Below are positions 1-8,503 of a DNA stretch of 36,882 bases, piece after piece (position 1 is the first letter of the stretch; every line of letters begins with the position of its first letter). Where the stretch lies: contig CARBGY010000008.1 in assembly GCA_948945085.1 (NCBI GenBank), forward strand, positions 1 to 36,882. The letters run 5' to 3'. A program made the translations under genes and the position numbers. The notes under the pieces were generated by a model that saw nothing but the letters and a program-made list of their open reading frames with translations, ran no database searches and was not told where the DNA came from. The stretch is from an uncultured Candidatus Saccharibacteria bacterium. GTDB taxonomy: Bacteria; Patescibacteriota; Saccharimonadia; Saccharimonadales; Saccharimonadaceae.

Positions 1-147
1 TAAAGTCTCCACACTCCACTAAACGTATTCAGTGGAACCCCTGTGAAGCGTACCAGCTTATACTTATAATAAGTCATAAACAGTTTTCTGTAAAGTGAAA
101 TTTTAAGGAAAGTGTTGTGAAATTTACAATAGTAAGTCGAGTTTCAT
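1..147. other. Leading edge without a recognisable gene
   Basis: No convincing coding frame or RNA gene is seen here. A small inverted repeat (TCCACT/AGTGGA with a 10-nt loop) lies near positions 16-37 and has no T-run after it. A TACAAT hexamer at 125-130 has no gene behind it. The stretch is cut by the window edge, so a gene ending here cannot be excluded. Confidence 0.4.
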
Positions 148-176
148 GAAAAAATCCCAGTCGACAAGCGACTGGG
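148..176 (-). terminator. Intrinsic terminator of the 186-821 gene
   Basis: On the minus strand there is a perfect stem CCCAGTCG/CGACTGGG with a 4-5 nt loop (156-176), followed by a T-run (the A-run near 148-154 on the plus strand). It begins about 10 nt after the stop codon of the minus-strand gene. Confidence 0.85.
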
Positions 177-185
177 TTTAGCCTA

Positions 186-821
186 TTACTCCATTCCGTT
201 CCGGATCGTATTGTCCCACTCGTTAGTCGCTATTTCATAAGTAGCCTCAGTATAACTTTGCCGAAAAGCCTCAAACTCTAAATCGTTTTCAGCGTTTTGC
301 CGAATTGGACAGTAGTTTAGCGGTATGGCAAATGCAATACTCAGGCCTTTTACCTGAATCATCTGTAGCAACGGAGATAGCTTGGCGAGTTGAGGCAGAA
401 CCGTAGACCAAGCAGTAGTCCTGCATGTCCTCAGTATCACCAAAGCTGTTTTTGCGTGCCGGGGGTCGGTAACCCTAAAATCGGGCATAGGCTCGTATGA
501 TGTTGACGAAGGCAGCTCTGCCGTCCAATTCCCGAATATAAAACCAACTTCACTAACTTCACTAATTTCGTCCACCTCGACTACATCGAGCCCTAATCTT
601 TCGGCCAGCAGGTGACTCTGGACTACTAAGAAGCAGCCTTCTCCATCTAGCTCCTTACCCAGATCATCCTTCGTATAAAATGACTCTTTAGGCACCCGTA
701 AGTTGATTCCGAACTCCTGGTCGAGTAACAGACGGAACTCGTCCTGATACTCTACAACTTCACAGTCGTAGATCTTTCGTGCTTCATTGCGATTGATTTT
801 CCTTTTCTGCATCTTATCCAT
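186..821 (-). CDS. Hypothetical protein, 211 aa
   Basis: I do not recognise this protein. The start is placed at the ATG giving MDKMQKRKINRNEARK because AGGAGA lies 6 nt upstream; the longer frame to 872 would begin inside an inverted repeat. It is mixed alpha/beta in appearance, with no signal peptide or membrane segment. It has a basic N-terminus, an acidic Val/Glu-rich stretch (VVEVDEISEVSEV, about residues 79-91), and a Cys/Arg/Thr patch (LRTCRTTAW, about residues 130-138). It lies downstream of obgE on the same strand but is separated by a likely terminator, and it has its own terminator at 148-176. Function unknown. Confidence 0.6.
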   Translation of the reverse strand: MDKMQKRKINRNEARKIYDCEVVEYQDEFRLLLDQEFGINLRVPKESFYTKDDLGKELDGEGCFLVVQSHLLAERLGLDVVEVDEISEVSEVGFIFGNWTAELPSSTSYEPMPDFRVTDPRHAKTALVILRTCRTTAWSTVLPQLAKLSPLLQMIQVKGLSIAFAIPLNYCPIRQNAENDLEFEAFRQSYTEATYEIATNEWDNTIRNGME

Positions 822-849
822 TTTTCTCTCCTTTTTCTTTTTCTCCACC

Positions 850-907
850 TTGAGCGGGGCTAAAGCTACCAAAGCTAAAAGCTAGTGATAAGTTTAGCTC
901 CGCTCAA
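850..907. promoter_or_regulatory. 15-bp inverted repeat in the 5' leader of the 186-821 gene
   Basis: TTGAGCGGGGCTAAA (850-864) pairs with TTTAGCTCCGCTCAA (893-907) with one G-T wobble, leaving a loop of about 28 nt. In the minus-strand transcript it would form a long stem ending about 30 nt before the ATG at 821. It could be a leader structure or an operator; the sequence does not decide. Confidence 0.5.
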
Positions 908-924
908 AAAAAGACAAGGTCTCT
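906..924 (-). terminator. Probable intrinsic terminator of obgE
   Basis: Reading the minus strand, AGAGAC-CTT-GTCTTT folds into a short 6-bp stem (one G-U) that runs straight into a T-run (A906-A912 on the plus strand). It lies 21 nt past the obgE stop. The stem is short, so efficiency is uncertain. Confidence 0.5.
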
Positions 925-945
925 AAAAGGTTTCTCTGCAATCGT

Positions 946-2256
946 CTAATAATCTTCGACTAGAGTGAACTGTTTGCCAGCAATTTCGATGATAGAATCT
1001 GGTTCAGCGCCCTGAGAGGTTAGTTCCGCACGAATACCAAGCTTCTTCATGATGTCGCGGAGACGGTTAACAGAAGCGTAATTATTAAGATCGGTGCGGC
1101 GCGCAAATTTTTCGATTTTTGGTCCAGTGACTAAGAATTTAGTTTCACCGGCATCAACAACCTTCTCAACCTTCCAAGCATCGACAAGTTGTTCTGGACC
1201 GAGCTGGATGACCGGAATTTTAACCTCAAGCTGGTTTCCTAGCTTCTCCCCTTCAGCCCCAGCCGGCTCTCGCTCGGCTCGCATCTTTACCTTATCCACA
1301 AGGGCACGCAGGAGTTCGGTAATTCCCTGTTTGCTGGCTGAGGAAATCGCGAAAACCGTGGCATCTGGATTAACCTTCAAAATACTATCTTTTTGCATTG
1401 CAATAATTTCGGCATCAACTCCTTCACATTTGGTCAGGGCGACAATTTCGGGGCGTTTTTTTAACTCGCCATAACGATCGAGTTCGCCACGAATAACGCG
1501 ATAAGATTCACCGGCATCATCGTTATATACATCAACCAAGTGTAAAAGTACAGCTGTACGATCGACGTGTCTAAGAAAGTCATGTCCTAATCCCTTACCG
1601 TCAGCTGCCCCCTCGATTAACCCCGGAATATCTGCAATCAAAATGTCTTGCTCATCGATAGTAGCGACACCAAGTTGGGGGGTTAAGGTCGTGAAAGGAT
1701 AGTCAGCAATCTCGGGACGAGCGTTACTAACGACGCTGAGGAACGTCGACTTGCCAGCATTTGGCAAACCGACTAACCCGACATCTGCAATCAGTTTAAG
1801 CTCAAGTTCGGCCTCGAAAGTTTCACCCGGTTCACCAACCTCGGCGATTAAAGGAGTCTGGCGAGTCGAGGATTTGAAGTGAGCATTCCCAAAACCACCA
1901 TCACCACCTTTGGCGATAATGGCTTCCTCGCCATCTCGGTCAAGATCGGCGAGAATTTTACCGTCGTGGCGGACGACAGTACCAATTGGAACCTCAACAA
2001 TTAAATCTTTACCGGAACGACCGGCACTACGACTACCAGAGCCATTCTTGCCATCTTCTGCTTTTAGCTCAGGATTAAAACGAAAATCAAGAAGAGTGTT
2101 AGTGTCTTTATCGGCACGAAAAACAATGCTACCACCTTTTCCACCATCACCACCATCAGGGCCGCCCTTCGGGATATAAATCTCGCGGCGGAAAGAGACA
2201 GCGCCGTCCCCACCTTTACCGGCTTGCAGTTTAACTTTAGCAGTATCTACGAACAT
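946..2256 (-). CDS. obgE: GTPase Obg/CgtA
   Basis: Ribosome-associated GTPase acting in late 50S maturation and growth control, cytosolic. The 436 residues show the order of the family: a glycine-rich Obg fold (1-155, with repeated GGDGG-type motifs), a G domain, and a C-terminal OCT-type domain. The P-loop is GLPNAGKS (163-170), switch II is DIPG (209-212), and G5 is ISSASK. The G4 motif is TKCE (275-278) rather than NKxD, so the Asp that normally reads guanine is Glu. The start is fixed by the universal Obg N-terminus (MFVDTAKVKLQAGKGGDGA). The ATG lies 6 nt after a TATAAT box with no Shine-Dalgarno, suggesting a leaderless mRNA. The promoter begins 4 bp after the upstream LysM-CHAP gene's own end, so obgE is separately transcribed. 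Confidence 0.97.
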   Translation of the reverse strand: MFVDTAKVKLQAGKGGDGAVSFRREIYIPKGGPDGGDGGKGGSIVFRADKDTNTLLDFRFNPELKAEDGKNGSGSRSAGRSGKDLIVEVPIGTVVRHDGKILADLDRDGEEAIIAKGGDGGFGNAHFKSSTRQTPLIAEVGEPGETFEAELELKLIADVGLVGLPNAGKSTFLSVVSNARPEIADYPFTTLTPQLGVATIDEQDILIADIPGLIEGAADGKGLGHDFLRHVDRTAVLLHLVDVYNDDAGESYRVIRGELDRYGELKKRPEIVALTKCEGVDAEIIAMQKDSILKVNPDATVFAISSASKQGITELLRALVDKVKMRAEREPAGAEGEKLGNQLEVKIPVIQLGPEQLVDAWKVEKVVDAGETKFLVTGPKIEKFARRTDLNNYASVNRLRDIMKKLGIRAELTSQGAEPDSIIEIAGKQFTLVEDY

Positions 2257-2262
2257 GGCTTC

Positions 2263-2271
2263 ATTATAACA
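2263..2271 (-). promoter_or_regulatory. Extended -10 promoter of obgE
   Basis: TGTTATAAT on the minus strand, with exactly 6 nt between the hexamer (2263-2268) and the ATG. Transcription would begin at or next to the start codon. Confidence 0.7.
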
Positions 2272-2272
2272 C

Positions 2273-3412
2273 TTAGTGAATATAATTAAAACTACCGACG
2301 GAGCTGGCCGGGATAGTACCCTCAGTCAGCGTACCAATACCACGGCTATCAAGGTTCATTTCGCGGACCACGATTGAGCCGTCAGCATTGACACTCATAA
2401 CAATACCAACGTGGCCATACCATCCAGCAGTAGTCTGGAAGACGGCGCCAGCTTCGGGAATATGGTCGACCCGGAAGCCATAGGCCGCCGCTACAGAAGC
2501 CCAAGTACGGGCATGGCCAAGAGTCCCGCCACCAGGGAGAGGGTTACCATTGGCGGCGCGCCAATACCAGGCAAACCAAGTACACTGGCCCAGGGTCATC
2601 GGGTTATTATCGACACCGGGACCACTATTATTAATAGTAGAATGGGCGCTTGGGTACCAACCTTGAGAGAGAACGCGCATGTTTTGACGAGCCGATGTAA
2701 AGCCGGCATAAGTAATACCGGTGTAAGTTGGAGCGACATATTCTGGACGTTCGGTAGTCGGAAGAATACCATTCGGCAAGACAATCTGAGCGCCGTCAAC
2801 TAAGCCGGATGTTTCGAGGTCGTTGACGGAGATAATCTGCTCGGATGAGGACTGATATTTCGAAGCAAGGCCGTCTGCGGTATCACCGGACTTTACCGTA
2901 TAGACAATACCTGGGATCATAGGGATTTTCAGAACATCACCAACGTTTACGTCGGTGTTTTTAAGACCGTTAGACCAACGGATTTGATCTGTTGTAAGTC
3001 CGTGTGCATAAGCGATACTTTCCATTGTTTCGCCCTCGGCAACGACGTACGACTGAATACCACGCGAAAGGTTGGTATTAATTAAATTCGGTTTTTCGAT
3101 CTTATCGGTACTAGTTTGACTAATTTCGCGCATAGCGGTCACAACAACATAGTTACCTGCCACCGTATCGGTACTAGCTAGATTCATGTTATCGGATAGG
3201 GAAGCTACAGTATAGAGCGTCGAGAGCTGGTCGGCAGAAACATTATAATCGTTAGCCGCCATAGTATTCATGTTAATACTGCCAGGTTCTTGCTCAGCTT
3301 TTGTCTCGGAGCCGACTTTAGCAACACCAAAAATCATCAAAAACACTGCTACATAAGGTATAAATTTACCCATGAAGCGTCGAAATTTGTGTTCGTTTCG
3401 TTTCTTCTTCAT
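2273..3412 (-). CDS. Membrane-anchored LysM-CHAP peptidoglycan hydrolase
   Basis: Likely cell-wall amidase or endopeptidase acting outside the membrane. 379 residues: a basic N-terminus and one membrane segment/uncleaved signal (about 18-33); a region without recognised motifs (40-118); two LysM repeats (about 121-164 and 169-213) that bind glycan strands; and a CHAP domain (about 250-379). The CHAP domain carries the catalytic pair in GQCTWFAW (Cys277) and WYGHVGIV (His334). It is the last gene of a leftward operon, 31 nt after the RuvX-MltG fusion, so a peptidoglycan-cleaving enzyme is co-made with a lytic transglycosylase-like protein. The chemical bond cut cannot be told from sequence. 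It could serve self-remodelling at division or attack on a host bacterium. Confidence 0.9.
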   Translation of the reverse strand: MKKKRNEHKFRRFMGKFIPYVAVFLMIFGVAKVGSETKAEQEPGSINMNTMAANDYNVSADQLSTLYTVASLSDNMNLASTDTVAGNYVVVTAMREISQTSTDKIEKPNLINTNLSRGIQSYVVAEGETMESIAYAHGLTTDQIRWSNGLKNTDVNVGDVLKIPMIPGIVYTVKSGDTADGLASKYQSSSEQIISVNDLETSGLVDGAQIVLPNGILPTTERPEYVAPTYTGITYAGFTSARQNMRVLSQGWYPSAHSTINNSGPGVDNNPMTLGQCTWFAWYWRAANGNPLPGGGTLGHARTWASVAAAYGFRVDHIPEAGAVFQTTAGWYGHVGIVMSVNADGSIVVREMNLDSRGIGTLTEGTIPASSVGSFNYIH

Positions 3413-3443
3413 AATTTAATCAAAACGCGACCTTTTACCCCAG

Positions 3444-4997
3444 TTACAAGGCAACGTTACAGAGTTCGGCGCAGTGTTCGATAATATTTCGTTCATGCTC
3501 CTCGTCTGTAGTACTATAATACATTAAACCATCGTCTCCTGTCAAGAAGAATAAGTAGTTTGACATGCTGCTATCAGGGGTGGCAGTGGCCAAAATAGCA
3601 TCAATTCCAGGGTTGCTAATTGGTCCGTAAGGTAGACCTGGGTGTAATCTGGTATTGTAAGGTGAATCTATTGCTAATTTGTCTGCCTCAGTGACATAAG
3701 TCGTACGATCAGGATCGACGAGGTCGACGGCATAAATTGTAGTTACGTCGCTACCTAAGGTCATGTTTTCATGTAACCGATTATAGAAAACCTGAGCCAC
3801 TTTAGCATAGTCAACTTTATTATTTGCTTCCTTTTGGACAACAGAGGCCAAAGTGATGCCTTGATAGAGGTTTAAGCCCTGCTCGGCGAACTTTTCTTGA
3901 ACTTTATTTTCCTCAAGAACACTGGCCATTTCTGTCAACATTCGCTCGATGACTGTTTCGACGTCATCTGTAACGAAGAACTCGTAAGTATCGCCGTAAA
4001 GATAACCTTCAAGTCCGGCACCCTCGGGGCGACCCTCAAAAATCCAACTGTACTTACCGTTATAGTCGGCCTTAAAAGCTTTTTCGATTTCTTCATCGCT
4101 ATAGCCAACGCTGGAAAGTTTCTTTTTAATATCAAAGATATTCTCGCCTGGGAGGACCGTAAATGAAAAGACGTTACCGCCTTCACCGCGGATGAGACGC
4201 TCGATAATGTCGGCAGGGGTCATAACCTGGTTAAGATCATAATCACCGGTTTTAATCATCTGACCGTTATAGTTTAGACGATAATATACCTGAAAAACCA
4301 ATGCATTACGGATGAGACCGGCATTTTCGAGTCCGATCGCAACGTCATTAACGCTCGCACCACTATCAACGGAAAAGAGGATAGATTTACAGGCGCTTGA
4401 GGTTGCGTCTTCAGGATCATTACAATTTAGATCCGTAAACACGGCTTGGATGTTTTGCTGGTAGAAGTAGTATAATCCCCCCGCAGCCGCACCAAGAAGC
4501 AGAATGACAATAAACAGCGTCGTAAAAATACGATGAGGCTTATTAGCTTTGACTGATTGGCGTTTTTTTGCACTACTGGCTTTCGTAGTAGGCTTGCCAG
4601 CATGACGCTCAAGAAAGTCTTGTAGGATAATAGTGGCAGCTTCGGAATCGATGTCGCCTTTCTTATAACCTTTTTTACGTCCCTTCAGACGCTTTTCTGC
4701 TTCGACTGAGGTTAAAGATTCGTCTTGGAAGGCAATTTTTGCTTCTGGAAGCGCACGTTTTAAGTCTTTTGCAAAACTACGAACGTAGCGACTCTGTTCG
4801 GTTTCTTCACCCTGGCTGTTACGAGGGAGGCCAAGTACAAAGCTATTAATGTCCCAGGCGCGGGCGAGTGAGGCGATTTTTTTAAACTCATTACCATCAA
4901 CCTCAACAGCCGGAAATGGCACAGCGATCCGAACGGCAGAGTCAGCTTTAGCAACGCCGATGCGTTTTGTGCCGACGTCAAGGGCGATTAGCTTCAT
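3444..4997 (-). CDS. RuvX/YqgF-MltG fusion protein
   Basis: 517 residues joining two normally separate proteins. Residues 1 to about 132 are a YqgF/RuvX nuclease-fold domain (DVGTKRIGVA with Asp7; DESLTS; IDSEAATIILQDFL), a family linked to 16S rRNA end processing. After a Lys/Ser-rich linker there is a membrane helix (about 158-178). The rest is MltG/YceG, an endolytic murein transglycosylase, with the catalytic Glu in ASVVQKEA (Glu390) and the conserved YNTRLHPGLPYGPISNPG segment. Topology would place the RuvX domain in the cytosol and MltG outside. The ATG shares one base with the stop of the upstream gene (TAATG), with GGAGG upstream, so it is translationally coupled. In E. coli ruvX and mltG are separate genes; the single reading frame here is uninterrupted. 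Confidence 0.9.
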   Translation of the reverse strand: MKLIALDVGTKRIGVAKADSAVRIAVPFPAVEVDGNEFKKIASLARAWDINSFVLGLPRNSQGEETEQSRYVRSFAKDLKRALPEAKIAFQDESLTSVEAEKRLKGRKKGYKKGDIDSEAATIILQDFLERHAGKPTTKASSAKKRQSVKANKPHRIFTTLFIVILLLGAAAGGLYYFYQQNIQAVFTDLNCNDPEDATSSACKSILFSVDSGASVNDVAIGLENAGLIRNALVFQVYYRLNYNGQMIKTGDYDLNQVMTPADIIERLIRGEGGNVFSFTVLPGENIFDIKKKLSSVGYSDEEIEKAFKADYNGKYSWIFEGRPEGAGLEGYLYGDTYEFFVTDDVETVIERMLTEMASVLEENKVQEKFAEQGLNLYQGITLASVVQKEANNKVDYAKVAQVFYNRLHENMTLGSDVTTIYAVDLVDPDRTTYVTEADKLAIDSPYNTRLHPGLPYGPISNPGIDAILATATPDSSMSNYLFFLTGDDGLMYYSTTDEEHERNIIEHCAELCNVAL

Positions 4998-6760
4998 TAG
5001 TTGTCCTCCACCGTCAAATCGATCGTGATTTTACTGTCGTCGCTTGGAACGCTACGGACCCAGAAGTAGGATGAAGTAACCTCGACAGAGCTAACACCAT
5101 TAATGGAGCGTAATAAAGACTGTACTTCGCCAATCTTGCGACCTTTAACCTTTTCGAGAATCGACTCTTCGGTGACGGTTGGACCAGTCTTAATAACTGT
5201 CTTGAGGCGAGCAGACTCATCAATATTAGTAAAGCGTTCAAAATATGGCTCACCAATTGAGTAAATTCGACGATCTTCGGTTAGCTGACTCTTTGCTTTA
5301 ATATATTCCTCAACTTGGGATTTTTGAATAGTATAAACTGAGAAAATCAGCTTAGCAGAAACTTCTGGTGTATCATTGTCATTAACTTTTTCGTTGACGG
5401 AAGGATCAGATTTAACGTCACTCGCTTCAGCATTAAAACTTGATTCAATAATGATTAAATCGTCGCTTTTTAGTTGGTCGAAAAGGCTTTGCTTGCCTTC
5501 GATCGTATGGCTAGAAACGAGTTCGTCTTTGGCTTTGTCGACATCGGATTGGCTAACGACCTTAACGATATCACTAGTTCCGCCAGTGATACTGCTTGCG
5601 GTCGCGACTGTCATACCGCTGTCGATATTATTCCAAGTTACCGAATCAGAGCTGGAAATATTATAATCTTTGCCAGGTTCTTCGGCTTGGACAGGAACAG
5701 TGGCGGACATTGCACAAGGCTGAGCAAGATTCATGTTTGCGCCATTACAGACACCAGAGGTAGAGTTTCCATCCCAACTAATTTCGGCAGAACCAGTAGC
5801 GATGTAGGTTAGACCATTGCTAGCAGTAAAACGGCTACCCTCAGAAATAACATTTGTAAAGGCTTTACTGCCCATTTCGCCACTTGCAGGAAGTTTATTA
5901 GCAACAAAACTATAGGTCACTTTTACTGCACCCTTAGCACGATCGCCACGGTCTTCTTTGCCAGTGGCGGAAAAATCGGCTTTGTATTCTTGTTCTAAAG
6001 TTTGCTTTTCAGCGAAAAGGACGTTATTGTCTAAGCTTACGGCATTTTGATCGGTTGTAAAGCGAACTTCTTCAGAGAAGTTACTGGCGGAAGTACTCAT
6101 AGCAACAGTGATCTTTACAGCGGGAGCAAAAATCAGTGCCCAAACCCCAAAAACGATCAGTGCTAAAGTTGCGACAGTCCCAGCAATAATCCATTTGCGG
6201 TATTTAACGAGTTTAGAAGCAGATTCTTTATCATCGGAACCTTTTTTGGCCTTCTTAGGGGTCTTTTTGCCGTCTTTAGAGCCATTTTCGAGGCTTTCTT
6301 CGTCGATATTGATAACCTCAGCCTCTTCGACTTTTGAGGCCGCAGACGAGCTTTTGGACCCTTCAGAGGAGGTTTTAGCGGCATTTTTTTCTTTCTCGGA
6401 GGCTGTTTTAGATTTTTCGTCAGAATCGGCTAAATCTTCGTCGATCACTTGTTCATTAGTTCTAGCAGCGGCAAGACTTTCTTTAGTGGGGATAACTGGG
6501 CGAGACTGGAGATTTTTGGCAACCGGAATCTGGGCGGCCATTGCGAGTTTTAAAATTGCTGGATCCGCAGTTACGATAACAACAACCTTTTTACACTCTT
6601 TAGCAGCGCGAGCTACAAGCTTCATATTCACCGCGCTACGAAGCATTGTAGCCTTTTTAGGTGGCACAAGGGCCACTAGTTTCTGTTTTGCCCGCTGGAG
6701 CTTAGTTAAGATGTCGGTGATATCATCTTCTGGCTCCAAATAAATAACTTCCTTATTCAT
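4997..6760 (-). CDS. Single-pass membrane protein with baseplate-J-like outer domain
   Basis: 587 residues. Residues 1-90 form a compact alpha/beta domain (MNKEVIYLEPEDDITDIL...), followed by a Ser/Lys/Glu-rich low-complexity linker (about 100-185), one membrane helix (190-211), and a large extracytoplasmic region. That region contains the pattern of a baseplate J/gp47-like fold (AKGAVKVTYSF, then EGSRFTASNGLTYIATGS, then PVQAEEPGKDYNI), a domain I recall from CPR membrane proteins; this is a by-eye match. Start chosen at the MNKEVIY ATG because an extended -10 lies just upstream; the longer frame reads through the promoter. It is the first gene of an envelope operon with the RuvX-MltG fusion and LysM-CHAP hydrolase. 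Function unknown; a surface or wall-assembly role is inferred. Confidence 0.7.
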   Translation of the reverse strand: MNKEVIYLEPEDDITDILTKLQRAKQKLVALVPPKKATMLRSAVNMKLVARAAKECKKVVVIVTADPAILKLAMAAQIPVAKNLQSRPVIPTKESLAAARTNEQVIDEDLADSDEKSKTASEKEKNAAKTSSEGSKSSSAASKVEEAEVINIDEESLENGSKDGKKTPKKAKKGSDDKESASKLVKYRKWIIAGTVATLALIVFGVWALIFAPAVKITVAMSTSASNFSEEVRFTTDQNAVSLDNNVLFAEKQTLEQEYKADFSATGKEDRGDRAKGAVKVTYSFVANKLPASGEMGSKAFTNVISEGSRFTASNGLTYIATGSAEISWDGNSTSGVCNGANMNLAQPCAMSATVPVQAEEPGKDYNISSSDSVTWNNIDSGMTVATASSITGGTSDIVKVVSQSDVDKAKDELVSSHTIEGKQSLFDQLKSDDLIIIESSFNAEASDVKSDPSVNEKVNDNDTPEVSAKLIFSVYTIQKSQVEEYIKAKSQLTEDRRIYSIGEPYFERFTNIDESARLKTVIKTGPTVTEESILEKVKGRKIGEVQSLLRSINGVSSVEVTSSYFWVRSVPSDDSKITIDLTVEDN

Positions 6761-6768
6761 ATATATTA

Positions 6769-6777
6769 AATATAACA
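6769..6777 (-). promoter_or_regulatory. Extended -10 promoter of the envelope operon
   Basis: TGTTATATT on the minus strand, 8 nt before the ATG at 6760. It is divergent from the histidine-kinase promoter, with about 22 bp between the two -10 hexamers. Confidence 0.5.
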
Positions 6778-6793
6778 CATTTTTTCGAGCTTG

Positions 6794-6802
6794 TGCTAAA
6801 AT
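6794..6802 (+). promoter_or_regulatory. Extended -10 promoter of the histidine kinase operon
   Basis: TGCTAAAAT, with 7 nt between the hexamer and the ATG at 6810 and no Shine-Dalgarno site. A leaderless mRNA is likely. Confidence 0.6.
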
Positions 6803-6809
6803 AAACGTA

Positions 6810-8492
6810 ATGAGTTTATTCAAAAAGAAAAAACAACCCGTTGCAGCGCCTGTAGCGATGATGGCGAATTATTCGGGACTGGCTGAGTTAACCTTAAATA
6901 ATATTACGGATGGAGTGATATTGATTGATGCGAATGGCACGATTGTTTTTGCAAATCCAGCAGCCACAACAATGGTTGGCTATGGCAGTCCGACAAATGT
7001 TGTTGGATTAAATTATCAAGTTGTACTAAGGCTAGAGAATAGCGATGGTGCAGAAGTGCCACCTGAACAGACTAAGCTAACTTATGCCGTAAAAACCAAT
7101 GCGGCATTAACGACTCGTGAATATTATCTCGTATCGGCACAAAGTGAGAGAAAAGCGGCAATTTCTCTAACTTTAACACCAACTGGTGGACCAAAAGATA
7201 GTAAAATTATTACCTTTCGCGACATCGCGAAAGAGCTCGAAGAAGAACAGGAGCAGAGTGAATTTATTTCGACGGCAAGCCACGAGATGCGTACACCGGT
7301 TGCTTCTATCGAAGGCTATCTTGGTCTAGCACTTAACCCGCAAACAGCAACAATTGATGCAAGAGCAAAGCAATATCTCGAAGCAGCCCATCAGGCCAGC
7401 CAGCATTTGGGTCGATTATTTAAGGATTTACTCGACGTCACCAAATTAGATGACGGACGAGCTAAAATGCGGCTTGTACCAGTAGAAATAGTGACCGTAG
7501 TTAAAGAAATGGCAGCGACGCATGAGAAAGAGATGGTAGCAAAAAACCTAAAGTACAGTTTTGGAACTACGGCAACTGTAAAACGCGATCGGCAAATCGA
7601 GCAATTAGTCTATGCGGCCGTTGATTTGGATTTCTTAAGGGAAATTCTTGATAATCTAATCGAAAATGCGATTAAATACACGCCGGAAGGCGGAGAGATT
7701 TGGGTAAATGCGCGAGGCGATGGCGATAAAGTGGTAATTAATGTGACCGATACAGGAATTGGTGTTTCTCCAGAAGATGCTGGGCATGTTTTTCAGAAGT
7801 TTTACCGAGTTGATAACTCGCAAACGCGACAAATCGGCGGAACAGGACTTGGGCTACACTTAGTTAAACAACGTGTGGAGGCGATGGATGGTCGAGTTTG
7901 GGTTGAGAGTGCGTTTGGCGAAGGGTCAACATTCTTTGTCAGCTTGCCGCGAATTAGTGATTCCGAGTACGAAAAGCGCATGATTGCTTATCAGAACGAA
8001 CAGGCGAGACTACAATACATACAAGCAAGTAAAGCTCAGGCGGGAGTGGTAACGCAAACTGACGCTGGAACTGGAGTGCAAAATGTGATTAATACCATGA
8101 CAGCTCAAGGCACTAGTCAAACTATACAACCGCAGGCTAGTACGAATACTGTGGGAACGGCTGGAGCAGCGCCTCAAGCTATACCGGCAGAAAATCGAAC
8201 TGCGCCGACGGCGACTCAACTTACACCGGCGCCAGCAGTAGCTCAACCTACACCGGTGCCTCAAAAGTCGACCCAAGCGGCTTCATCAGAGATGTCGGCA
8301 GAAGAGAAGGCTGCCCGCGTAGCGCAGCTTTCAAGGATGGCTCAACAGGTTGCACAGCAGAATGCTGCGCAACAGGCTACTATGCCACAAACCACTATAC
8401 AACCGACAGGTCCGATACCGGGAGCGGCAGTACAGAATCCGGGAACACAAAATCAAGTTCCCTTTTCGGTGGGAGACCAGTATAATAGATAG
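6810..8492 (+). CDS. Soluble PAS-domain sensor histidine kinase
   Basis: 560 residues. No membrane helix is seen, so it should sense from the cytosol. A PAS domain spans about 25-140 (NNITDGVILIDANGTIVFAN is a typical start). The HisKA dimerisation box is ISTASHEMRTP with phospho-acceptor His158. The ATPase domain has the N box DNLIENAIKYTP (Asn286), G1 DTGIGVSPED and G2 GGTGLGLHLVK. After about residue 395 comes a 165-residue Gln/Ala/Thr/Pro-rich tail without predicted fold, ending just before the response regulator. It forms an operon with the regulator (11 nt gap) and an RNA pseudouridine synthase. The tail is unusual for this kinase class and may mediate partner binding. Confidence 0.9.
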   Translation: MSLFKKKKQPVAAPVAMMANYSGLAELTLNNITDGVILIDANGTIVFANPAATTMVGYGSPTNVVGLNYQVVLRLENSDGAEVPPEQTKLTYAVKTNAALTTREYYLVSAQSERKAAISLTLTPTGGPKDSKIITFRDIAKELEEEQEQSEFISTASHEMRTPVASIEGYLGLALNPQTATIDARAKQYLEAAHQASQHLGRLFKDLLDVTKLDDGRAKMRLVPVEIVTVVKEMAATHEKEMVAKNLKYSFGTTATVKRDRQIEQLVYAAVDLDFLREILDNLIENAIKYTPEGGEIWVNARGDGDKVVINVTDTGIGVSPEDAGHVFQKFYRVDNSQTRQIGGTGLGLHLVKQRVEAMDGRVWVESAFGEGSTFFVSLPRISDSEYEKRMIAYQNEQARLQYIQASKAQAGVVTQTDAGTGVQNVINTMTAQGTSQTIQPQASTNTVGTAGAAPQAIPAENRTAPTATQLTPAPAVAQPTPVPQKSTQAASSEMSAEEKAARVAQLSRMAQQVAQQNAAQQATMPQTTIQPTGPIPGAAVQNPGTQNQVPFSVGDQYNR

Positions 8493-8503
8493 AAAGGAGA
8501 TGT

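Noticed and set aside
125..130. TACAATAG on the plus strand as a promoter
   Set aside because: It lacks the TGY extension and no plus-strand gene follows; a terminator for the opposite strand comes next.
1094..2179. Open frames opposite obgE (and similar ones opposite dnaE, the baseplate-J-like gene and the FemAB genes)
   Set aside because: They lie fully within well-supported genes on the other strand, with no ribosome sites and biased, non-protein-like composition.
3413..3443. A separate promoter for the LysM-CHAP gene
   Set aside because: The 31-nt gap has no clear -10 box; operon transcription from 6760 explains it.
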